64,000 nucleotides of DNA from Marinobacter sp. BGYM27 (GTDB taxonomy: Bacteria; Pseudomonadota; Gammaproteobacteria; Pseudomonadales; Oleiphilaceae): positions 62,001 to 126,000 of the forward strand of contig JANZNS010000003.1 in the NCBI GenBank assembly GCA_025153445.1. Direction: 5' to 3'. Each line of letters opens with the position of its first letter. The first letter of the stretch is position 1. The notes under the pieces are model-generated. The model was not told the origin of the DNA. It did not search any database and saw nothing but the letters and a program-made list of their open reading frames with translations. The position numbers were made by a program, and so were the translations under genes. Below are positions 31,361-43,134 of the stretch, in pieces.

Positions 31361-31407
31361 GCCGAGTTCTCCGGGAATCCTTACACCCACCGACCTGATT
31401 GAGTTAC

Positions 31408-32748
31408 ATGACCAAAAAGCTGTTTATTAAAACCCATGGCTGCCAGATGAATGAATACGACTCATCTCGGATGGCTGATCTGCTGAAATCAGGAGAAGAG
31501 GTCGAGATGACCGATAATCCTGACGATGCCGACATTCTCCTGCTTAATACCTGTTCCATTCGTGAAAAAGCGCAGGACAAGGTGTTTCATCAGCTGGGCC
31601 GCTGGAAAAAACTCAAAAAGCGCAAACCGGAACTGGTCATCGGTGTGGGGGGATGCGTGGCCAGTCAGGAAGGTCAGGCGATTATCGACCGCGCGCCTTA
31701 CGTTGATCTGGTATTCGGCCCTCAGACCCTGCACCGCCTTCCGGAGATGATCGTTGAATCCCGTAATGGAGGCGTCGGTGTCGTGGATATCTCCTTCCCC
31801 GAGATCGAGAAATTCGACAACCTGCCCTCACCCGGGGCTGACGGCCCGTCAGCATTCGTATCGATCATGGAAGGCTGCAGCAAATATTGTACGTTCTGTG
31901 TCGTACCCTATACCCGTGGCGAAGAAGTCAGTCGTCCGCTGGACGATGTCATCGCCGAGGTTGCCCACCTCGCCAGCCAGAACGTGCGCGAGATCAACCT
32001 GTTGGGCCAGAACGTCAATGCATACCAGGGTGAGACGCACGACGGCGATACTGTCGACCTGGCCGAACTCATTGCCATGGTCGCCACCATCGACGGCATT
32101 GATCGCATCCGGTTCACTACGTCGCATCCGGTTGAGTTCTCGGATTCCCTGATTGAGTGTTTCGCTCAGGTACCGGAACTGGTCAGCCACCTGCACTTGC
32201 CGGTGCAGAGCGGCTCGGACCGCATTCTGGCAGCGATGAAGCGTGGCCACACCGCGCTGGAATACAAGTCAAAGCTGCGCCGTATAAAAGCCATACGGCC
32301 GGACATCAGCTTCTCGTCTGACTTCATTATCGGCTTTCCGGGTGAAACCGATAAGGATTTCGAAGCCACAATGAAGCTGATCAGCGATATTGGCTTTGAT
32401 GCCTCATTTAGCTTCGTATACAGCCAGCGACCAGGCACGCCTGCGTCGGATTTGCCTGACGATACGCCGATGGACGTAAAGAAAGAGCGGCTGAGCATTC
32501 TCCAGCAACGTATCAACCAGCAGGTCTTCGAGATCAGCCGCCGCATGGTGGGGTCGACCCAGCGGATTCTGGTGACCGGTCTGTCCAAGAAAGACCCTGG
32601 CGAATACTCCGGACGCACCGAGAACAACCGTATCGTCAACTTCCGTACGGATAATCCCGATGTCGTCGGCCACTTTATCGACGTTGAAATTGTCGAAGCC
32701 TTCCCCAATTCTTTAAGGGGTAATCCTGTTGATGATCTGCTGCACTGA
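31408..32748 (+). CDS. miaB: MiaB, tRNA-2-methylthio-N6-dimethylallyladenosine synthase
   Basis: Radical-SAM methylthiotransferase that modifies A37 of tRNAs reading UNN codons. 446 aa from the ATG at 31408. Auxiliary-cluster cysteines are Cys12 (GCQMNEYDS), Cys49 (NTCSIR) and Cys83 (GGCVAS); the radical-SAM cluster is Cys157, Cys161 and Cys164 in [13 protein letters not shown] domain covers about 380-446. It opens the miaB-ybeZ-ybeY-corC-lnt run. Confidence 0.97.
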   Translation: MTKKLFIKTHGCQMNEYDSSRMADLLKSGEEVEMTDNPDDADILLLNTCSIREKAQDKVFHQLGRWKKLKKRKPELVIGVGGCVASQEGQAIIDRAPYVDLVFGPQTLHRLPEMIVESRNGGVGVVDISFPEIEKFDNLPSPGADGPSAFVSIMEGCSKYCTFCVVPYTRGEEVSRPLDDVIAEVAHLASQNVREINLLGQNVNAYQGETHDGDTVDLAELIAMVATIDGIDRIRFTTSHPVEFSDSLIECFAQVPELVSHLHLPVQSGSDRILAAMKRGHTALEYKSKLRRIKAIRPDISFSSDFIIGFPGETDKDFEATMKLISDIGFDASFSFVYSQRPGTPASDLPDDTPMDVKKERLSILQQRINQQVFEISRRMVGSTQRILVTGLSKKDPGEYSGRTENNRIVNFRTDNPDVVGHFIDVEIVEAFPNSLRGNPVDDLLH

Positions 32749-32820
32749 ATCGCCGATCATCCACACCGATACCTGCGCCTTTAACGGGCGCAGCCATTTC
32801 CTGTTATGCGTGAGGAATGC

Positions 32821-33813
32821 TTGAACAGCGACAACGCCAAACAATTTGATCTCAAACCCGCCGACACCCGCCGCCTCGCGGCCGTATGCGGACAATTTGA
32901 TGAACACCTGAAGCACATTGAACGCCGGATGAGCGTACGCATCGGCTATCGGGGCCAGCATTTCCGCATTGAAGGCGAAACCGAACGAGCCAACGCCGCG
33001 GCAGAAATCATCCGCCATCTTTATCGGGAAACCGAAGCACTGACCGATATTTCGCCGGACATGGTGCATCTGTTCATCCGCGAATCAGGCTTTGAACGCC
33101 TGCCGGATGCGCGCCCCTATGACGGCTCGCAGATCATCATAAAAACACCCAAGTTGCAGGCCCGCCCGCGAGGCGAGAATCAACAGCGCTACGTGCACAG
33201 CGTGCGCACTCATGACGTCAATTTTGGTATTGGCCCTGCCGGCACCGGCAAGACATGGCTGGCCGTTGCTTGCGCTGTGGAAGCGCTGAAAGACGAGCAG
33301 GTCAAGCGCATTATGCTGGTTCGCCCGGCTGTGGAAGCGGGCGAAAAGCTTGGCTTTCTTCCTGGCGATCTGGCACAGAAGGTCGACCCCTATCTCCGCC
33401 CCCTCTACGACGCACTGTATGAGATGCTGGGATTCGAACAGGTCACCAAGCTGATCGAGAAAAGCGTGATCGAAATCGCGCCGCTTGCCTTCATGCGCGG
33501 CCGCACACTGAATAATGCGTTTATTATTCTCGATGAAAGCCAGAACACCACCCGCGAGCAGATGAAGATGTTTCTGACCCGGATCGGTTTTGGTTCTACC
33601 GCAGTCATCACCGGCGATACCACTCAGATCGATCTACCCAAGGGACAACAGTCCGGGCTGGTTCAGGCCACGGCAATACTGGAAAATGTCCCCGGTATCG
33701 GATTTACCCACTTCGGTGCCAAAGACGTGGTTCGCCATCCGCTGGTTCAGCGCATTGTTGAAGCCTACGATGGTCATGATGCCAGCCTCTCAAGTGGCGG
33801 GCGCGATCAGTGA
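32821..33813 (+). CDS. ybeZ: YbeZ, PhoH-like ATPase
   Basis: PhoH-family P-loop ATPase linked to YbeY in rRNA maturation and ribosome quality control. About 330 aa. Walker A is GPAGTGKTWLA, followed by FIILDESQNTT (Walker B). The N-terminal region with RMSVRIGYRGQHFRIEGE is a KH-like RNA-binding segment. TGAGGA stands 4 nt before TTG at 32821, giving MNSDNAKQF; the ATG at 32806 lacks a ribosome-binding site but would add five residues. The stop overlaps the ybeY GTG start by 4 nt. Confidence 0.93.
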   Translation: MNSDNAKQFDLKPADTRRLAAVCGQFDEHLKHIERRMSVRIGYRGQHFRIEGETERANAAAEIIRHLYRETEALTDISPDMVHLFIRESGFERLPDARPYDGSQIIIKTPKLQARPRGENQQRYVHSVRTHDVNFGIGPAGTGKTWLAVACAVEALKDEQVKRIMLVRPAVEAGEKLGFLPGDLAQKVDPYLRPLYDALYEMLGFEQVTKLIEKSVIEIAPLAFMRGRTLNNAFIILDESQNTTREQMKMFLTRIGFGSTAVITGDTTQIDLPKGQQSGLVQATAILENVPGIGFTHFGAKDVVRHPLVQRIVEAYDGHDASLSSGGRDQ

Positions 33814-34283
33814 GTGACCTTGCAGTTGATCTCCAGATCGCGTCCGAGGCAACTGATTTACCCGGCGAAGCAGAACTGTCCAGATGGGCTTCCCTGGCCT
33901 GGCTGGGCGAAGCCCCTTCCGAAGTCACCATCCGGATTGTCGATGAATCGGAAAGCACCGAGTTGAACGGCCAGTACCGTCAAAAACACCGCCCGACCAA
34001 TGTACTGTCCTTTCCCTTTGAGCAGCCGGAAGGTATAACAGTGCCCCTGGCAGGCGATCTGGTAATTTGTGCCAGCGTTGTCGCCCGGGAAGCCGGTGAA
34101 CAACATAAAAGCCGCGACGCCCACTGGGCACACATGGTTATTCATGGCATGCTCCATTTGCAGGGGTATGATCATATCGACGACAGGGATGCCGACATCA
34201 TGGAAGCCACGGAAATCAGGCTTTTACATGAACTCGGCTTTAGCAATCCCTACATTACAGAGGAAACGGATCAGGACTCATGA
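33810..34283 (+). CDS. ybeY: YbeY, endoribonuclease
   Basis: Metal-dependent RNase for 16S rRNA 3' maturation and 70S ribosome quality control. 157 aa with the zinc motif HGMLHLQGYDH, giving His112, His116 and His122. It begins at GTG overlapping the ybeZ stop (GTGA) and its own stop overlaps the corC ATG (ATGA), so the three proteins are tightly coupled in translation. Confidence 0.96.
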   Translation: MSDLAVDLQIASEATDLPGEAELSRWASLAWLGEAPSEVTIRIVDESESTELNGQYRQKHRPTNVLSFPFEQPEGITVPLAGDLVICASVVAREAGEQHKSRDAHWAHMVIHGMLHLQGYDHIDDRDADIMEATEIRLLHELGFSNPYITEETDQDS

Positions 34284-35125
34284 GCGACGATCACTCGAGT
34301 CGCAGTCAGGGCAACAAGTCCTGGCTGGAGCGCATATCTCAGGCTTTTTCCAACGAGCCAGAATCCATCACCGATATCCTTGAGATTCTCAGGGATGCAG
34401 AAGATCACAACATCATCGATGCTGATGCCATGAGCATTATCGAGGGGGCCATGCAGGTCACCGATATGCGCGCCGATGAAATCATGATTCCCCGGTCCCA
34501 GATGGTCACCGTCAAGGCCAGCACCGATCCGAAATCATTCCTGACGGAAATCATGGACTCGGCGCACAGCCGCTTCCCGGTTATCGGAGACAGCCAGGAC
34601 GACGTGATTGGCGTGCTCCTGGCCAAGGACCTGCTGCCACTCGCACTGAACAATGACCTCAGCTGGAGCAAAATCCGCGAGGTGCTGCGTCCGCCGACCT
34701 TCGTACCGGAAAGCAAACGCCTGAACCAGCTGTTAAAAGAGTTCAAGGAAACCCGCAACCACATGGCGATCGTCGTAGACGAGTATGGCGGCACCGCGGG
34801 ACTGATCACCATTGAAGATGTGTTGGAGCAAATCGTCGGCGAGATAGAAGATGAACACGACTTCGACGAAGAAACCCACATCAAGGCACGTGCCGACGGC
34901 AATTACGCGGTCAAGGCAGTGACCTCGGTTGAGGACTTTAACGAGTTCTTTGACTGCAAGCTTGACGAAGAAGACTTCGACACGATCGGCGGCCTGGTAC
35001 TCAAGGAGTTCGGGCACCTGCCTCGTCGCGGCGAAGAAACCAGCTTTGGCGGATTTCAGTTCACGATTCTGAACGCGGATAATCGCGTTATCCGGCTGAT
35101 TCAGGTCCGCCGTCATGAATCATGA
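34280..35125 (+). CDS. corC: CorC/YbeX, CBS-domain protein
   Basis: Cytoplasmic protein of 281 aa with two CBS domains (about 65-190) and a C-terminal CorC/HlyC domain (about 200-281). It is associated with Mg2+ and Co2+ efflux in enterobacteria and lately with ribosome metabolism alongside YbeY/YbeZ. The segment MTDMRADEIMIPRSQM-like (VTDMRADEIMIPRSQMV) before the first CBS is characteristic. No membrane domain, so not a full CorB-type transporter. It overlaps lnt by 11 nt. Confidence 0.94.
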   Translation: MSDDHSSRSQGNKSWLERISQAFSNEPESITDILEILRDAEDHNIIDADAMSIIEGAMQVTDMRADEIMIPRSQMVTVKASTDPKSFLTEIMDSAHSRFPVIGDSQDDVIGVLLAKDLLPLALNNDLSWSKIREVLRPPTFVPESKRLNQLLKEFKETRNHMAIVVDEYGGTAGLITIEDVLEQIVGEIEDEHDFDEETHIKARADGNYAVKAVTSVEDFNEFFDCKLDEEDFDTIGGLVLKEFGHLPRRGEETSFGGFQFTILNADNRVIRLIQVRRHES

Positions 35126-36656
35126 CCACAATACGCCGCTGAACCTCTGGCGTGCCATTGCCCTGATCGTTGCGGGGGCACTTCAGACCCTCACGTTTTC
35201 ACCGTTTGACCTGACGGTAATCGGCCCTCTGTCGATCCTGTTGGCGTTGTTTGCAGCCATACCGGTTACCGGTCAGCACCTGTTTCGCGCCGGCTGGCTG
35301 CTGGGCGTGGGCCTGTTTGGCAGTGGCGCCTCCTGGGTCTACATCAGCATCAGCCAATACGGCAACACCTCGGTTCTGGTGTCGGTGATCCTGACGGCGC
35401 TATTCGTGGCCGGCCTTGGGCTGTTCCACGGCCTGACTTTCTGGGCCTGGGGCAAGGTTGCCCGCGACCGCAAAATCCATCGGCTCATTCTGTTCCCCGC
35501 TTTCTGGGTTCTGGGCGACTGGCTGCGAAGCTGGTTCCTGACCGGGTTCCCGTGGTTGTACCTGGGCACCGCGCAGGTTGATGGGCCGCTGGCAAGCCTG
35601 GCTCCTGTTGTTGGTGTCTATGGCGTGACGATGGTGATTGTCGCAACTGGCGTGGTGCTCTATGCACTGATCCCGGCGATCCGACAGAAGCGGCGCGGCG
35701 CCATTTTGCTGCTGTCGCTTTCCCTCATTGTTCCCTGGGCTCTTACGCCGGCGCTGAAAGACACCACCTGGACCGATCGGGCAGACAAACCGCTATCGGT
35801 CGCTGCCATGCAAGGCAATATTCCCCAGCTCATCAAATGGGACCCCGAATTCATGCAGCACCAGATGGAAACCTATCTGGCGCTGACGTCCCCCCATTGG
35901 GAACGTGACCTGATTCTCTGGCCGGAAACCGCCATACCCATCACCCAGGATCAGGCCGGCCCATTGATTGACATGATTGCGAAGCGACTGGGCCCGGACT
36001 CAACCCTGATCACCGGCATCCCCTGGTATGGGTTCAGCGATGAACTGGAAGACTTCACGTACCGCAACAGCATTATGGCCATTGGCGCCGGTGAAGGCAT
36101 GTACTTCAAGCAGCGACTGGTGCCGTTTGGTGAATATGTGCCTTTGCAGAATTGGCTCCGCGGCCTGATCGGCTTCTTTGACCTGCCCATGTCGAGTTTC
36201 TCGCGGGGGCCAGAAAACCAGTCACCGCTGACTGCCGGTGACGACAAGGTGATGCCCTTTATCTGTTACGAAATCGCCTATCCCGATTTCGTCGCCCGTA
36301 ACGCCTGGAATACCGACCTGCTGATTACCATCAGCAACGACGGCTGGTTCGGACACTCGATCGGCCCCCTGCAGCATTTGCAGATGGCGCGCATGCGGGC
36401 GCTGGAAACAGGCCGTTTTGTACTGCGAGGCACCAACAACGGGGTCACGGCCATTATCGATGATCACGGCCAGATCACGGCTCAGATTCCGCAGTTCGAA
36501 CAAGGCGTCATGCTGGGAGAGGTATATACAGTGACGGGTAAAACGCCGTACATGGCAACCGGCTCCTGGCCGGTACTGACGCTGGCGATGATCCTGATCG
36601 TTTTTGCCAGACCTCGGGCGCTGCCGAAGCCCTCCCGCCAGACACACGCGGGCTGA
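35115..36656 (+). CDS. lnt: Lnt, apolipoprotein N-acyltransferase
   Basis: Inner-membrane enzyme that adds the third acyl chain to lipoproteins. 513 aa: an N-terminal membrane domain of about six helices (1-215), a periplasmic nitrilase domain, and a last helix near 485-500. The catalytic triad is Glu271 (WPETAIP), Lys332 (YFKQRLVPFGE) and Cys384 (ICYEIAYPD). The start overlaps corC by 11 nt. Confidence 0.96.
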   Translation: MNHDHNTPLNLWRAIALIVAGALQTLTFSPFDLTVIGPLSILLALFAAIPVTGQHLFRAGWLLGVGLFGSGASWVYISISQYGNTSVLVSVILTALFVAGLGLFHGLTFWAWGKVARDRKIHRLILFPAFWVLGDWLRSWFLTGFPWLYLGTAQVDGPLASLAPVVGVYGVTMVIVATGVVLYALIPAIRQKRRGAILLLSLSLIVPWALTPALKDTTWTDRADKPLSVAAMQGNIPQLIKWDPEFMQHQMETYLALTSPHWERDLILWPETAIPITQDQAGPLIDMIAKRLGPDSTLITGIPWYGFSDELEDFTYRNSIMAIGAGEGMYFKQRLVPFGEYVPLQNWLRGLIGFFDLPMSSFSRGPENQSPLTAGDDKVMPFICYEIAYPDFVARNAWNTDLLITISNDGWFGHSIGPLQHLQMARMRALETGRFVLRGTNNGVTAIIDDHGQITAQIPQFEQGVMLGEVYTVTGKTPYMATGSWPVLTLAMILIVFARPRALPKPSRQTHAG

Positions 36657-36671
36657 GCGCGGCGCTCAGCC
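36651..36671 (+). terminator. Inverted repeat over the lnt stop codon
   Basis: GGCTGAGCGC (36651-36660) and GCGCTCAGCC (36662-36671) are perfect 10-bp inverted repeats one base apart; a realistic RNA hairpin has 7 bp and a 7-nt loop. The lnt TGA lies in the left arm. Possible end of the miaB-lnt transcript, without a U-tract. Confidence 0.4.
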
Positions 36672-36728
36672 TTCTGGCAAATACGCATTACAGCCAACCA
36701 GACTGCAGAACTGAACTGTTCAGCGCTG

Positions 36729-37298
36729 CTATTCCGGTGAAACCTTCCCACTCACTTCGGGATCATGAGGCCAGCGCGCCGTGATGCGCTCAAAGTAATG
36801 TGAACTGCAGGCGTCACAGGGCTTGAGATGACTGGTCTCCACCAGGCACACCATATGCCCGCAGGCAAGGCAGCGCAGCACACCGGCGGTGGCAATCTCG
36901 CCACTGATGTACTGTCCCGGGTCATGGTGTAGTTTGTGATCAAGCTCAAGCGTCTCGAGCCGGGTCTTATCCGCGATAGAAAACAGCAAATCGGCCAACT
37001 GGCGTTCTATCAGCGCCAGATCAAGTCGCAACCACTCACTGACGCCATCCCCGGTTTCCTCTACGAAGTTCATCAGGTGGGCAATATCCCGCTTGACGTA
37101 GGCGCCCAGCAGATCAATTTCCTCGCGGGTCATCTCTTCAAGTTCAAGCTCGAACTCGACTGCTTCGTCGATACTGTCACGCAGGGTATCCCAGCTTTTT
37201 CGCTCCACTGAATTGAGCCGTGTTTCGACCCTCTCCAGCATCCGGTTGTATGCTCGCAGAGCCTGTCCTGAAAACTCGTGTTTTTGCTGTTCACTCAT
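36729..37298 (-). CDS. Zinc-ribbon protein, DUF1451 (YbeL-like)
   Basis: 189-aa protein with a charged helical N-terminal part (about 10-125) and a C-terminal zinc ribbon formed by Cys143/Cys146 (CLACGH) and Cys161/Cys164 (CDACSS). It matches the DUF1451/YbeL family, whose function is unknown; E. coli ybeL is also next to leuS. Here it is convergent with lnt and divergent from leuS. Confidence 0.85.
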   Translation of the reverse strand: MSEQQKHEFSGQALRAYNRMLERVETRLNSVERKSWDTLRDSIDEAVEFELELEEMTREEIDLLGAYVKRDIAHLMNFVEETGDGVSEWLRLDLALIERQLADLLFSIADKTRLETLELDHKLHHDPGQYISGEIATAGVLRCLACGHMVCLVETSHLKPCDACSSHYFERITARWPHDPEVSGKVSPE

Positions 37299-37548
37299 GA
37301 CAATCGCCTCGTGTTGCCCCGGCTACTCCGGAAAGCGACAGTGCAGAATCGCACGGGAAGCTCTCCTGACTCTTCAAGTTTGACACAAACCCGGGCACCC
37401 TGCCGGCGAAGTGAGTTACGATCCTGTAGGCGTTTACTGCAACAGGCTACCTGTCCGCTGCTGTGTGCGGTAAAATGCGCCATCTTCCGCTGACAGATCG
37501 TTTGCCGCACTGCAAACCTTCAGGGACAACTCCACATCGACAGATTGA

Positions 37549-40161
<2,613 letters not shown>

Positions 40162-40231
40162 TCGATGGCGCCGGGTGTTTGGCATCCGGCGCCGTTTCCA
40201 CATTGCACGTTACCGGCAGGGAGCAGCGTAC

Positions 40232-40846
40232 ATGCCTCACAACCGCCACCACCTCAATCCGTTGTTGAACTCCGCAACAATCGCAGCGATGTGCGCGGTG
40301 CTCGCAGGATGTGGCTTTCAGCTGCGCGGCGCACCACCCGTATCAGAAGCCATGCAGCCGCTCAGTGTTGAATGCGACAGCTCGATCCCGTTCGACCTGT
40401 GTGATGCGATCAAAACCCAGTTTAATGAGGGTGAGATCGCGCTGGTGCCTGCTGACGAGGCAAAGTATCAGATCAAACTCAAGAATTTCTCGGAAGTGCG
40501 CCGCGCCAGCGCCATTCAGCTAGACGCTTCGGCGGCGGAGTATGATGTTCGCCAGAAGGTATTGATGGATGTCATCAGCGCTGATGACATCCCGGCACTG
40601 GCGAATGCCGAGGTGCGCTCCAGTGATATCTACAAATATGACGACACCAACGTGCTGGCCAAGCGTCGCGAGGAAGAAGACCTTCGCGAGAAGCTCTATC
40701 AGCGCATTGCCCAGCAGGTTATATTCCGGCTCGCTCCGCTAACCCCCCAGCGGCTGGAAGCTATCCGCAGTGAATATGAAGCCAATCAAAAGCAGTCGGA
40801 AAACGGCACCAGCGCGCCTGACGACACCGCGCCGGAAACCCAATGA
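40232..40846 (+). CDS. lptE: LptE, LPS-assembly lipoprotein
   Basis: Outer-membrane lipoprotein that plugs LptD and helps insert lipopolysaccharide. 204 aa from the ATG at 40232, with AGGGAG 9 nt upstream. The signal peptide ends in the lipobox LAGC at 24-27, so Cys27 would be acylated, followed by GFQLRG as in the family. The frame is open far upstream into leuS but that is not used. Its stop overlaps holA in an ATGA. Confidence 0.94.
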   Translation: MPHNRHHLNPLLNSATIAAMCAVLAGCGFQLRGAPPVSEAMQPLSVECDSSIPFDLCDAIKTQFNEGEIALVPADEAKYQIKLKNFSEVRRASAIQLDASAAEYDVRQKVLMDVISADDIPALANAEVRSSDIYKYDDTNVLAKRREEEDLREKLYQRIAQQVIFRLAPLTPQRLEAIRSEYEANQKQSENGTSAPDDTAPETQ

Positions 40847-41850
40847 AAACAACGCCGGCTCAGCTCGATCAGGCCTTGTCCAGAGGGCTCGCACCAGTCT
40901 ATCTGGTGTCGGGAGACGAGCCCCTGCTGGTTGACGAGTGCTGCGACCGCATTCGCAAAGCTGCACGGAATGCCGGCTTTAATGACCGCCTCACCTTTCA
41001 TGCTGATCGAGGTCTCAACTGGAATCAGGTCAACGAGGAGCTCAATGCCCTGTCGTTGTTTGCCGAACAGCGGCGTATCGAGATACACCTCCCCACCGGT
41101 AAGCTGGGCGACGGGCGCCCGGTTGTGGAGCAGATGCTGCAGTCTCCACCCGACGATATTATCCTGATCCTGATCAGCACCAAGCTCGATGCAGCTGAAA
41201 TCCGCCGTAAATGGTATAAACAGCTCGTCGACAAAGGCGTGCATGTTCCGGTCTGGCCAGTCGAACCGGACAAGTTCCCAGGCTGGCTTCAGCAGCGCGC
41301 ACGGGCACAGGGGCTGACGCTGACACAAGGCGCTCTCGACGAATTGTCGGAACGACTGGAAGGCAACCTCCTCGCCGCCAATCAGGAAATGGCCAGGCTG
41401 GCGCTGTTATCCCCTGACAAAACCATCGACGAAAATATAGTCAGCCAAGCGGTAGAAGATAGCGCCCGCTTCAACGTATTCGAACTGGTGGCCGACATCA
41501 TGCTCGGCAAAGCCGCCCAAGCCCAACGGATCATCGGGGCTTTGCAACAGGAAGCTGACAGCCCTCTCGGACTGCTTGCCATTCTCAGCCGGGATCTCCG
41601 CATGGCCGCACGCCTGCAGCAGGCCATGGCACAGGGTGAACAGTCCAGACAATTCTTCCGCTCACAGAACGTGCGGCAACCACAGCGCATGAAACAACTC
41701 GAGCAAGCCGCTCGCAGGCTGCATCCGGAACAACTGCGCCGTGCCATTCTCCGCTGCAGTGACATTGACCGAAGCGCCAAAGGGTTTGACCCACTTTCAC
41801 CCTGGCATCATCTCCGCTCACTGACTCAGGAACTGTCAGTTCGCCGCTGA
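40843..41850 (+). CDS. holA: HolA, DNA polymerase III delta subunit
   Basis: Clamp-loader subunit that opens the beta sliding clamp. 335 aa, normal length, starting MKTTPAQLDQALSRGLAPVYLVSGDEPLLV, where GDEPLLV and the following helix are typical; C-terminal collar sequences such as LRRAILRCSDIDRSAKG are present. leuS-lptE-holA is the standard cluster in the group. Confidence 0.94.
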   Translation: MKTTPAQLDQALSRGLAPVYLVSGDEPLLVDECCDRIRKAARNAGFNDRLTFHADRGLNWNQVNEELNALSLFAEQRRIEIHLPTGKLGDGRPVVEQMLQSPPDDIILILISTKLDAAEIRRKWYKQLVDKGVHVPVWPVEPDKFPGWLQQRARAQGLTLTQGALDELSERLEGNLLAANQEMARLALLSPDKTIDENIVSQAVEDSARFNVFELVADIMLGKAAQAQRIIGALQQEADSPLGLLAILSRDLRMAARLQQAMAQGEQSRQFFRSQNVRQPQRMKQLEQAARRLHPEQLRRAILRCSDIDRSAKGFDPLSPWHHLRSLTQELSVRR

Positions 41851-41931
41851 CGCTCCACTACCCTCTTGGTTGACACCTCAAGTCCCCGGGCGCATCTTTA
41901 AAAGGACGGGGCCATATGGGGGCTATCGCTC

Positions 41932-42195
41932 ATGAGGTGGAAAGAAAAACTGAAAAGACTCGCCCGCGCGACTCGACACCAGCGGGACGCAATACACCTG
42001 CAGCTTCATCTCGCTCACCAGAATCCAAGAGATGAATGGGAAGATCTTGAGCAGGACTGGGAACGTTTTCGCCACAAGCTCAGGCAGATCCTGCACAACG
42101 CCGCACAGGCAATGGATAAGACCCTCCGTGTGACACACAAAGGCAGCAGGAACTTACGGCAAGTATACGAAAATTGGCACCGGCGACTATTGTAA
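41932..42195 (+). CDS. Small charged helical protein, hypothetical
   Basis: 87-aa frame rich in Arg, Lys, His, Glu and Trp, predicted almost entirely helical, with amphipathic segments such as DEWEDLEQDWERFRHKLRQI. No signal peptide, cysteines or known motif; I do not recognise it. The ribosome-binding site is poor; a better one (AAGGA) stands before an ATG at 41916 in another frame that gives only about 40 residues. It could be a DNA- or RNA-associated small protein, but this is a guess from charge only. Confidence 0.48.
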   Translation: MRWKEKLKRLARATRHQRDAIHLQLHLAHQNPRDEWEDLEQDWERFRHKLRQILHNAAQAMDKTLRVTHKGSRNLRQVYENWHRRLL

Positions 42196-42378
42196 ACTGA
42201 TTCGGAAAGCGACATATTCAGGACCAAGCCACCGAACACAGGCTGGCTTAAAACACCAGAAAGGCATCAGATAACAACACCTGGCGCCTTGAACACTGGC
42301 AGGGTTTGTTGCGGGTATGACTGTCGGGAGGCCCGATCTGCTATGCCATTTGCGCTGTACAGAGGTTACAACGTAACC

Positions 42379-43038
42379 ATGAGATGCATACTCAAGAGTT
42401 GTTCAAGTTTCCTGATTGCGTTCTGCCTGGCGGGCACTGCTTATGGGCAAGACGGCCAAACCACATTCAGTGACCCGGAAAAAACCGTTCAGGACGTGTT
42501 CTGGAAGCAACTCTACGCGGAGGGAGGGAAAACCTTTTTCTGCGGGAAGGCATTTTCAAACAAAGGTTTTTTGATCACTCAGGGCTATATCTACCCTCTT
42601 GCCCACATCCGAAGCACACTTAAATGCGGCACCCTGTCGCAATGCGAGAAAGACGAACACTACCGCTATATCGCATCAGACCTCCACAACATGATCCCGG
42701 TACAAAGCAGTGTCGAACTATGGCGCCGCAATGCGAGCTATGCCCAACTGACTGAAAATCAGCCCACCGAAAAATGCGACATTCGCGCCACTCTGCGTGA
42801 AATAGAGCCACCGAATGCAGTAAAAGGTGATGTCGCCCGCGCGGTTGCCTACATGGCAAAAACCTACCATCTACCGCTGACAACTGCACCGCAGATTCTG
42901 ATCCAGTGGAGCAACGATGACCCACCTGACGACCATGAACTGCAAATCAATACGCTGATTGAAAACCTACAGGGCAACAGTAACCCGTTTGTCACTGACC
43001 CTACCCAGATAACCCGCATTTCAGACCTGGTACTTTAA
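42379..43038 (+). CDS. Exported endonuclease I-like protein, catalytic residues replaced
   Basis: 219-aa secreted protein with a signal peptide (core FLIAFCLAGTAYG, cleavage near residue 23). It aligns with periplasmic endonuclease I (EndA/Vvn) through TFFCG at 52-56, SDLHN at 100-104, EPP at 143-145 with ARAVAYM, and QGNSNPF at 198-204. The active-site motif EHVVPA of the family is here GYIYPL (69-74), so both the metal-binding Glu and the catalytic His are missing, while Asn104 is kept. Probably not an active nuclease. The start is uncertain; ATG 42343 (GGGAGG upstream) would lengthen the n-region. Confidence 0.72.
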   Translation: MRCILKSCSSFLIAFCLAGTAYGQDGQTTFSDPEKTVQDVFWKQLYAEGGKTFFCGKAFSNKGFLITQGYIYPLAHIRSTLKCGTLSQCEKDEHYRYIASDLHNMIPVQSSVELWRRNASYAQLTENQPTEKCDIRATLREIEPPNAVKGDVARAVAYMAKTYHLPLTTAPQILIQWSNDDPPDDHELQINTLIENLQGNSNPFVTDPTQITRISDLVL

Positions 43039-43079
43039 TCCCTGGCGCGTTGAATTACTGCCGCAGTCCTGCCAAACAT

Positions 43080-43116
43080 AAAAAAGCCGCATACCAGAAC
43101 AGTATGCGGCTTTTTT
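43080..43116. terminator. Bidirectional terminator
   Basis: GCCGCATAC (43086-43094) pairs perfectly with GTATGCGGC (43102-43110), loop 7 nt, with an A-run before and TTTTTT after. A textbook two-way rho-independent terminator between the endonuclease-like gene and the convergent acyl-CoA dehydrogenase gene. Confidence 0.92.
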
Positions 43117-43134
43117 GTCAGACTGATCCTGAGA

